This document shows, in pieces, positions 1-6,600 of a DNA stretch of 15,662 nucleotides (within the stretch, counting starts at the first letter, position 1; every line of letters starts with the position of its first letter). The notes under the pieces are model-generated. The model ran no database searches, had not been told where the DNA came from, and saw only the letters and a list, made by a program, of their open reading frames with translations. Position numbers and translations under genes: made by a program. The DNA comes from DASYDU01 sp031403315 (GTDB lineage: Bacteria; Planctomycetota; Planctomycetia; Pirellulales; Lacipirellulaceae), in the NCBI GenBank assembly GCA_031403315.1, contig JANNTD010000342.1:1-15662 (forward strand), in the 5' to 3' direction.

Positions 1-69
1 TTCGGTTTCGATGAGGACCGCCACTTGGCGGACGCGAAATTGATCTTGGTCGTTGGCTTGATAGTTCAT
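1..69 (-). CDS. Start of a probable XylR/AraC-type sugar-responsive regulator (partial)
   Basis: Reading the minus strand from an ATG at 67-69 gives 23 open codons that run off the window, MNYQANDQDQFRVRQVAVLIETE. The RQVAVLIETE string resembles the opening beta-strand of the periplasmic-binding-like sensor domain in planctomycete XylR-type regulators, which often begin RVALLIETS with little sequence in front of it. Only the N-terminus is present, so the AraC-type DNA-binding domain expected at the far end cannot be seen. The gene is divergent from anmK, a common position for a local regulator. No strong ribosome binding site is visible. This is a tentative family call from a very short piece; another protein with a similar N-terminal strand is possible. 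Confidence 0.4.
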   Translation of the reverse strand, partial: MNYQANDQDQFRVRQVAVLIETE

Positions 70-317
70 GGCAATCGTGGTCTCTTGGCGGGAGGAGTTC
101 GGCGGTCGAGTGGACAATCGCCTGTCTCCGAGCGTAAGATCGGAGGGATAACCACTATCTTAACAAAGCGGGCGGGGAAAAGTGCGCAAAAAAGAGATAC
201 AACTCGCCAATATTTTTGGTTTATACTATCTCTCGTGCGCAGGGCGGGGGGTGGTGGCAAGGTTCGTGGCTTCTTGTAAGTCGTTGCAGCGCTTTATTTT
301 ACCGAGGGTGTGAGCAG
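70..317. promoter_or_regulatory. Divergent intergenic region between the regulator-like gene and anmK, with a GTGCGCAAAA motif
   Basis: This 248-base gap lies between two divergent starts and is locally AT-rich (around 150-230), as expected for promoters. A TATACT hexamer at 222-227 could be a -10 box toward anmK, but no good -35 sits at the right distance. The decamer GTGCGCAAAA at 182-191 occurs again at 3539-3548, in the other divergent intergenic region of the cluster, and could be a shared operator half-site. No hairpin terminator or known riboswitch fold was recognised. Promoter assignment is weak; the repeated decamer is a direct observation. Confidence 0.35.
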
Positions 318-1397
318 GTGCCGAAGAAAGCGTTACAGAAGGCCGTGGGATTGATGAGCGGCACCAGTGCCGACGGGGCCGACGCGGCGCTGATCGGCAC
401 CGACGGCGAAGACGCGATCGAATTCTACGGCGGCGTCACGGTCCCCTACGATAGCGATCTGCGGTCGCGCGTGTTGGAAGCGTCGCAGTACGATGTGCCG
501 ATCGTCGAGCTGATTCGCTTGGAGCGCGACATCACGCTGCACCATGCGGAGGCGGTGAATGAGCTGGTGAAGGCGCTGCCGAAGGAAGCCAAGGGGACGC
601 AACTGATTGGTTTCCACGGGCACACAGTGCGGCACATTCCGAACAAGCAGTTGACGCTGCAGATCGGCAACCCCTGGCTGCTGGCGGAGCGGACGGGGAT
701 GCGGGTGGTGTTCGACTTCCGGCGGCGCGACATGGCGCTCGGCGGGCAGGGTGCGCCACTGGTGTCGATGTTTCATCGCGCGCTGTTTCCGAACGAGCCG
801 CGACCGACGCTGATCATCAATTTTGGCGGCGTGGCGAACGTCACGTATCTGGGCGAGAACGACGAGATCATCGCGGGCGACACGGGCCCGGGGTGCGGGC
901 TGTTGGACGAATGGATTCAAGAGATGGCCGGGTTGTCGCACGACAAAGACGGCAAGATTGCGGAGCAGGGGCGGGTCGACGCGGCGATCGTCGCGGCGGC
1001 GCTCGATACGCCGTTTTTCCACAAGAAGCTGCCGCGGTCTGCCGATCGGTTTGAATTCGATCATGTGGACGTTTCGGGCTTGCGGGTGGAAGACGGCGCT
1101 GCGACGCTCTGCGCGGTGACGGTGCAAGCGATCGTGCAAGCGGTCGCGCGGATGCCGAAGCCGCCGGCCGTGGTCTGGGTCACCGGCGGCGGCGTGCATC
1201 ACCCGGTGATCATGCGAATGATCGGCGCGCATTTTCCGAACGTGCAAAGCGTGCGGGCGAAGAATCTGAATCCCGACACGCTCGAGGCGGAGTGCTTTGC
1301 CTGGCTGGCGGTGCGGCACACGCTGGGCTTGCCGCTGACGATACCGGAGACGACGGGTTGCCGCGAAGCGGCGACGGGCGGAGCGATTACGGGTTAG
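318..1397 (+). CDS. anmK: Anhydro-N-acetylmuramic acid kinase AnmK
   Basis: AnmK is a cytoplasmic kinase that opens the 1,6-anhydro ring of anhydro-MurNAc and phosphorylates it, giving MurNAc-6-phosphate, the substrate of MurQ. The 359-residue product is close to the family's usual length of about 370. Family motifs appear in order: GLMSGTSADGAD (11-22, ATP-binding), GFHGHTVRH, DFRRRDMALGGQGAPL, NFGGVANVT and DTGPGCGLLDEW. Asp188 in DTGPG fits the catalytic aspartate of the family. The start is GTG at 318, preceded by GAGGG at 304-308. The frame stays open back to an ATG at 216, but the extra 34 residues (Gly/Trp/Cys-rich) do not resemble AnmK. The variants SADGAD instead of the common SLDGxD, and GPGC instead of GPGN, are mild. 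It converges on the kinase gene downstream and belongs functionally with murQ. Confidence 0.95.
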   Translation: MPKKALQKAVGLMSGTSADGADAALIGTDGEDAIEFYGGVTVPYDSDLRSRVLEASQYDVPIVELIRLERDITLHHAEAVNELVKALPKEAKGTQLIGFHGHTVRHIPNKQLTLQIGNPWLLAERTGMRVVFDFRRRDMALGGQGAPLVSMFHRALFPNEPRPTLIINFGGVANVTYLGENDEIIAGDTGPGCGLLDEWIQEMAGLSHDKDGKIAEQGRVDAAIVAAALDTPFFHKKLPRSADRFEFDHVDVSGLRVEDGAATLCAVTVQAIVQAVARMPKPPAVVWVTGGGVHHPVIMRMIGAHFPNVQSVRAKNLNPDTLEAECFAWLAVRHTLGLPLTIPETTGCREAATGGAITG

Positions 1398-1400
1398 GGC

Positions 1401-1479
1401 GAGCTGGGAGGGCGAAGCTCCCGCTGAGCCATGCCCGGCGCCGATTCGAGGCTCGGCGGGAGCCTCGCCCTCCCAGCTC
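1401..1479. repeat. Long imperfect palindrome of the planctomycete GAGGCTCCCGCCGAGCC type; possible bidirectional terminator
   Basis: Two 30-base arms, 1401-1430 and 1450-1479, are reverse complements at 28 of 30 positions and enclose a 19-base loop. The arms carry GGGAGGGCGA and GCTCCCGC / GCGGGAGC. A further 13-base piece, GCCTCGCCCTCCC, occurs as a direct repeat at 1462-1474 and 1486-1498. The element fills almost all of the gap between the stops of anmK (1397) and the kinase gene (1502). An RNA from either strand would form a very stable hairpin, so it could end both transcripts, although no T-run follows. The sequence matches a GC-rich dispersed repeat that I remember from many planctomycete genomes, often mistranslated as GEAPAEP or GSAGASPSQ. 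Copy number cannot be checked from one window. Confidence 0.8.
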
Positions 1480-1501
1480 ATCCATGCCTCGCCCTCCCGA
1501 A

Positions 1502-2479
1502 TCAGTGCCACTCGACCATTGAGCCGCCGAACTCTGGATCGGCGAGGCGCAGGCAGCCGACGAGTGGATCGGCGACGAGAAGCGATTCGCATTCGATCGT
1601 CAAGGTCGCGAGTTGCGAAGCGAGTTGCTCGCGGACAGACTTCGAGCCGACTAGCACGCCACCGGCCAGAGCCAGCTGAAATCTTTGCTCGGCGAGTCCC
1701 ACGGCCTGCGCCGCCTGCGCCACGAGCGCGGCAAGATCTTGGGCCGCGACATTAAGAATTCTCTGCGCCGCCGAGTCGCCATCTTCGGCCGCTTTCACCA
1801 CGAGCGGCGAGAGCGACGCGATCAGCGCGCGGGGATTGACATTGGCGTAGATCGCCTTGACCAATTCCGCCGCGGTGCCGGCTTGCAGTTCGTCGACGAA
1901 CGCGGCAGCGAGTGGCCCGAGGCTGCCGGCGTTGGCCTCGAAATCGGCCAGCGCCAGCCGCAGTCCGGCGCGGCCGATTGCATAACCGCTGCCTTCGTCG
2001 CCGACCAGGTATCCCCAGCCGCCACAGCGAATCGTGCGGCCGTAGGCGGCTCGGCCGTAGGCGACGGACCCGGTGCCGGCGATGAGCGCGATGCCGACGC
2101 CGCCGTCGGTGCCGGCAGCGAGGATCGGGAGCACGTCGGAAACGACGGCGACGCGTTCGGCCAACTTTTCGTCGCGGGCCCAGCGCACGAAATGGCCTGC
2201 TATTTCCGGATTCGCAGCGCCGGCGACGGAAAGCACGGCCCGCGCGACGGACGCTGTGGCGAGGTTCGCAGCGCGGCGCGCGGCGGTGACGGCGACGTCG
2301 ATGGCGAGCGTTGCCTCGTCGAAGCCAACGCTGAGCGGGTTCCCGCCGCCGGCGCGACCGCGGCCGAGAATTTCGTGCATCATCGGGCCGGTCGAGCGAG
2401 CCAGGCAGGCGACCGTTTTGGTGCCGCCGGCGTCGACCGCCAGCACCAGGTCAGCCGCCGATTCGGGATGGGCCGTCAT
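1502..2479 (-). CDS. BadF/BadG-family amino-sugar kinase (GlcNAc kinase, possibly MurNAc/GlcNAc kinase MurK-like)
   Basis: This 325-residue protein has the ASKHA sugar-kinase fold of the BadF/BadG/BcrA/BcrD family. Visible motifs are the phosphate loop DAGGTKT (16-22), a likely catalytic aspartate in VVSDVLPIL (Asp115), the second nucleotide-binding loop AGTGSVAYGR (134-143), and GGWGYLVGDEGSGYAIGR shortly after. Known relatives include eukaryotic and bacterial GlcNAc kinases and MurK of Clostridium acetobutylicum, which phosphorylates both MurNAc and GlcNAc at C6. The gene starts 38 bases after the murQ stop on the same strand, so the two are probably one operon. That placement favours making MurNAc-6-phosphate for MurQ, but specificity cannot be read from the motifs. 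The start is the ATG at 2479, with GGCGGGAAC just upstream; the frame is open further upstream but the added sequence is Pro/Arg-rich and unlike the family. Confidence 0.85.
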   Translation of the reverse strand: MTAHPESAADLVLAVDAGGTKTVACLARSTGPMMHEILGRGRAGGGNPLSVGFDEATLAIDVAVTAARRAANLATASVARAVLSVAGAANPEIAGHFVRWARDEKLAERVAVVSDVLPILAAGTDGGVGIALIAGTGSVAYGRAAYGRTIRCGGWGYLVGDEGSGYAIGRAGLRLALADFEANAGSLGPLAAAFVDELQAGTAAELVKAIYANVNPRALIASLSPLVVKAAEDGDSAAQRILNVAAQDLAALVAQAAQAVGLAEQRFQLALAGGVLVGSKSVREQLASQLATLTIECESLLVADPLVGCLRLADPEFGGSMVEWH

Positions 2480-2517
2480 GGATGTTCCCGCCGCAGCGAT
2501 TGGCGGTCGAAGAGTCG

Positions 2518-3438
2518 CTAGTGCGGTGCGGGAACGCCGTTCGCGGCGTGTTGTTGGAGTGCTTTGCGGAGATGGCCGTGGGTGCCGGCCAGCAGTTGGC
2601 GGGCATGTTCCGAAGAAGTCGCGGTGCAATGGCTGACGATGGCCGTTTTGACTTCGCCGCCACAGGCCCGCAAGAGTTTTTCCGATTCGAGATCGGACAA
2701 ATGGGTCACCGCCCGCACGATGCGGCGGGCGCGGTCGGCGAGCTTCGAGTTGGTGGCGCGCAGGTCGACCATCAAATTGCCGTAGGTTTTGCCGAGGCGG
2801 ATCATGGCGCCGGAGCTGAGGATGTTGAGGACCATTTTGGTCGCGGTGCCGGCCTTCATGCGGGTGGAGCCGCTGACCACTTCCGGTCCGACGACGGGTG
2901 CGATGCTTACGTCGGAGCGGGTGGCCAGCTCGGGGTCGCGGTTGCAGCTCAGTCCGATGGTGAAGGCGTGGACGCTGCGGGCATATTCGAGGGCGCCGAT
3001 GACATAAGGCGTGCGGCCGCTGGTGGCGATGCCGACCACGACGTCGGTCGGACCAACTTGCAGGTTCTTGAGATCCTCGATCGCCAAAGCCGGCAGATCC
3101 TCCGCGCCTTCGACGGAGCGGGTGAGTGCCGCGTATCCGCCGGCGATCACGCCGACGACCTGTCCGGGATTGGTGCTAAATGTCGGCGGGCACTCGACGG
3201 CATCGAGCACACCGAGCCGGCCGGAGGTGCCGGCGCCGATGTAGATCAACCGGCCGCCGCAACTGAGTCGATCGGCGATGGCTTCGATCGCTTGGGCAAT
3301 GGCAGCGGCTTCGTGGGCCACGGCCCCGGCCACCTTGGCATCTTCGGCGTTGATCAGCCGAACAATTTCCAATGGCGAAAGACCGTCCAGGTCTTCCGAC
3401 GCTGGGTTGCGCGACTCGGTCGTAAGATGTTCGAGCAT
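2518..3438 (-). CDS. murQ: N-acetylmuramic acid 6-phosphate etherase MurQ
   Basis: MurQ is a cytoplasmic enzyme that cleaves the lactyl ether of MurNAc-6-phosphate, giving GlcNAc-6-phosphate and D-lactate. The 306-residue product is a single SIS (sugar isomerase) domain protein of normal family length. It shows IGAGTSGRLGVLDAVECPPT (67-86), with Glu82 matching the E. coli catalytic Glu83, and VEGAED with Glu113 matching Glu114. It also has GIATSGRTPYV, VVSGSTRMKAGTATKMVLN and SGAMIRLGKTYGNLMVDL. The ATG at 3438 is chosen because the N-terminus (MLEHLTTESRNPASEDLD) aligns with other MurQ proteins; an upstream in-frame ATG at 3546 would add an Arg-rich leader not found in the family. It is the first gene of the murQ-kinase pair and is divergent from the symporter fusion. 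Confidence 0.96.
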   Translation of the reverse strand: MLEHLTTESRNPASEDLDGLSPLEIVRLINAEDAKVAGAVAHEAAAIAQAIEAIADRLSCGGRLIYIGAGTSGRLGVLDAVECPPTFSTNPGQVVGVIAGGYAALTRSVEGAEDLPALAIEDLKNLQVGPTDVVVGIATSGRTPYVIGALEYARSVHAFTIGLSCNRDPELATRSDVSIAPVVGPEVVSGSTRMKAGTATKMVLNILSSGAMIRLGKTYGNLMVDLRATNSKLADRARRIVRAVTHLSDLESEKLLRACGGEVKTAIVSHCTATSSEHARQLLAGTHGHLRKALQQHAANGVPAPH

Positions 3439-3664
3439 GAAACTGCGCGATGGCCTGGATTTGCGAGGAGCCCCGAACGGACGACGAGTTCGACCGCAAC
3501 GCCATTCTACGTAGCGGATGAAGAAGGACATAGAGAAGGTGCGCAAAAGCGTTACAGACCTGCGCTGGCGGAATTATTGGGCGTTGTTTCTTGGTTTCCG
3601 GCGGTAGCGTAGACTGAGTCGAAGTGGATTCCGGCCGACTTCCTGACGAAATTTCGACAAACTT
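3439..3664. promoter_or_regulatory. Divergent murQ / symporter-fusion intergenic region with second GTGCGCAAAA motif
   Basis: A 226-base gap between divergent starts must hold promoters for both the murQ operon and the long fusion gene. The decamer GTGCGCAAAA at 3539-3548 is identical to one at 182-191 upstream of anmK. It lies about 100 bases from the murQ start and about 115 from the fusion start. On the minus strand, AATAAT within 3571-3580 could be a -10 box for murQ, but no convincing -35 was found. No consensus promoter is clear toward the fusion gene. The motif repeat suggests that a common regulator, perhaps the XylR-like protein at the left edge, controls the cluster; this is an inference. 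Confidence 0.35.
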
Positions 3665-6600
3665 TTGAGCGTGCCTGCTATCTTCGCGATTGCCATTGGG
3701 CCCGTCGACGCGCTCGTCGTGGTCGTCTACGTGGTCGCGTCGACGCTGTTTGGGATTTGGCTGGGGCGGGGCCAGGTTAACCAGCGCGACTTCTTTTTGG
3801 CGGGGCGACGGCTGCCGACTTGGGCGCTCTTGCTCTCGATAGTGGCCACGGAAACCAGCACCGTGACGTTTTTGAGCGTCCCCGGCCTGACGTTTGTCGA
3901 GGGGGGCGACTTTCGGTTTCTGCAAATTGCGTTTGGCTACGTGCTGGGTCGGTTGGTGATCGTGGTTTGGTTGATGCCGCACTATTTTCGCGGCGAGATG
4001 CTGACCGCCTACCAGGTGCTGGAGCACCGTTTCGGCCTGGCGACGCGGCGGCTGGCGTCGCTGGTGTTTCTGGTGACGCGGAACATCGCCGACGGATTGA
4101 GGCTGTTTCTGACGGCACTCGCGCTGCATGTGGCGGTGGGGCTCGACGTGTATGTGTGCGTGATCCTGCTCTCGATCGCGATCGGGCTCTATTCCTGTTT
4201 CGGCGGCGTGCGGTCGATCGTGTGGAACGACTGCCTGCAATTCGCGACCTACATGATCGGCGCGGTGGTGGCGGCGGTGCTGCTGGTCTGGCGGCTGCCG
4301 GGCGGATGGAACCAACTCATGGAGTTTGCAGAAACGACGGGCCGGCTGCGGCTGTTTGATTTTGATCCGTCGCTCACCAAGCCGGGGGTGACGTTTTGGT
4401 CCGGACTGATCGGCGGAGCGTTTCTATCATTGGCTTCGCACGGCACGGACCAGATGATCGTGCAGCGGTATTTGTGTGCGAAGGATCGCCGCTCGGCGAG
4501 TTGGGCGCTGGCCTGGAGCGGCGTGGTGGTGCTGTTGCAGTTTGCACTGTTTCTGTTCATTGGCTTGGAACTCGCCTGCTACTATTCGCTCGAGGGCGGG
4601 TCAACCTCGATTCTGACCGGCGATCAGGCGTTTGTGACGTTCATCGTGCACGACTTGGAAACGGGACTGAGTGGGCTGCTGCTCGCGGCGGCGTTTGCGG
4701 CGGCGATTTCCAGCTCGCTCAACTCGCTCGCTAGTTCGTTGATGAGCGATTGGTTGGGCACGCGGCTCGCGGGGTGGGGCGATCGCAAGACGCTGGGGCT
4801 GGCCCGCTGGATGACGATTTTCTTCGCGGCCGTGCAGGGAGCGGTGGCGATTGGCGTGTATCGATTGGCCGTCGAACAGGCGGTGGTCGCCACAGTGCTC
4901 AAGATCGCCGGTTTCGCCACGGGGCTGATCCTGGGGCTCTACGGATTGGGAATGATCGCACCGCGGATTTCTCAGGCGGTCGCGCTGGCGGCGTTTGCGG
5001 TGGGTGTGCTGGTTATTTGCGGGACGGCGTATGCGACAGAGCTCAACGGCTATTGGTATACACTGGTTGGTAGCGGCACGATTGTGATTGTTGGTCTCTT
5101 GCTGCACGGGATCGGTCGAATGATTAAACCTCGCGCGACGCTGTTGGCTTTGGTGATTTGCTGGCTGGCGGCTCAGTCCGTGACGGCGGAGGGTGTGAAC
5201 CCGGCGATGGGGCCGCTCATCAATGCGGCGGTCCAGCGTTCGCTTGCAAAGGGTGAGATGGCTGGCTGCGTCGTGGTTGTCGGCCGGCGGGATGGCATCG
5301 TGTTTGAACGGGTGTATGGAAATCGCCGCGTCGAACCGGACGTAGTGCCGATGACCGTCGATACTGTGTTCGACATGGCATCGCTCACTAAGCCGTTGGC
5401 GACCGCAACGAGCGTGATGATTCTCGTCGAGCGCGGCCAGTTGCGGCTGCAAGATAAGGTGGCCGATTTCTTTCCCGAGTTTGCCGCCCATGGGAAGGGC
5501 GAGATCACGGTCGAGCAGTTGTTGATGCACTCTGCGGGGCTGATTCCCGATACGTCGGTCGATGACTATCGCGACGGCTGGGCATCGGCGAAGCCGAAGA
5601 TCTGGGAGCTCGAGCCGCTTTCGCCGCCGGGGGCCGCGTTCAAGTATTCCGACGTGGGTTTCATTTTGCTGGGAAAGATCGTCGAGCAGGTGACGGGGAA
5701 ACCGGTGGATCAATTTTCGCAGGAGGAGGTTTTCAGCAAGCTCGGCATGACGGAATCGGGCTACTTGCCGCGAGTGGAATTAAAGTCCCGCACGGCGACG
5801 ACGGAAAAACGCGACGGCGAGTGGCTGGTGGGCGTGGTACACGATCCGCGGGCGGCGCTGATGGGCGGTGTGGCCGGGCACGCGGGGCTGTTTAGCACGG
5901 CGCACGATCTGGTGCGATATGCCGAAATGATGCTGTACGACGGGCGTTTGGGAGACGTACGAATTCTCGGTGCCGCGACGGTCGCCGAAATGACGCGGCC
6001 GCGGGACATCGACGGCAACAAGCGCGGGCTGGGTTGGGACATGGGAAGCGCGTACTCGCGGAACCGCGGCGAGACGATGAGCAATCGTGCGTTCGGCCAC
6101 GGCGGCTTCACGGGCACGGCGATGTGGATCGATCCGGAGCTGGATATGTACGTAATTTTTCTCTCGAATCGGCTGCACCCGGATGGGGTCGGTGAGGTGA
6201 ATAGTCTCGCGGGGCGGATTGGGACGATTGTATGTGGTGCAAACACGCTGGGAACTGGTCGCTTAAGCGACCAGTCCGAAGCGGATTCGCAAGCTGGACG
6301 TGGTGGTGTGCGACTTGGTATCGATGTGCTCGCTGCGAACAGTTTCAACCTGCTTCAAGGAAAACGGGTGGGGCTGATTACGAATCATACGGGGTGCGAT
6401 CGCAGCGGCGTTTCCACGGCGAAATTGCTGCACGACGCGGCGGGTGTGAAGCTGGTCGCGCTCTTTAGCCCAGAGCACGGCATCGCGGGGGCGCTCGACG
6501 TTAACAAAATCGGCGACTCGACGGACGAAGTATTGGGCGTCCCGGTTTACAGCCTCTATGGCGAGAGCCGCAAGCCGACAAGCGAGCAGCTCGCGGGCGT

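Noticed and set aside
216..317. Upstream extension of anmK by 34 residues from ATG 216
   Set aside because: The sequence is unlike any AnmK N-terminus; GTG 318 has a Shine-Dalgarno-like GAGGG and starts just before the conserved GLMSGTS motif.
333..1592. Minus-strand open frame opposite anmK, containing WEGEAPAEP and GSAGASPSQ
   Set aside because: The recognisable strings are translations of the GC-rich palindromic repeat, not protein conservation; the rest is Arg-rich shadow of anmK.
2482..3612. Plus-strand open frame of 376 codons opposite murQ
   Set aside because: murQ has all catalytic motifs on the minus strand; the plus frame has low-complexity Gly/Ala/Asp composition and no recognisable family.
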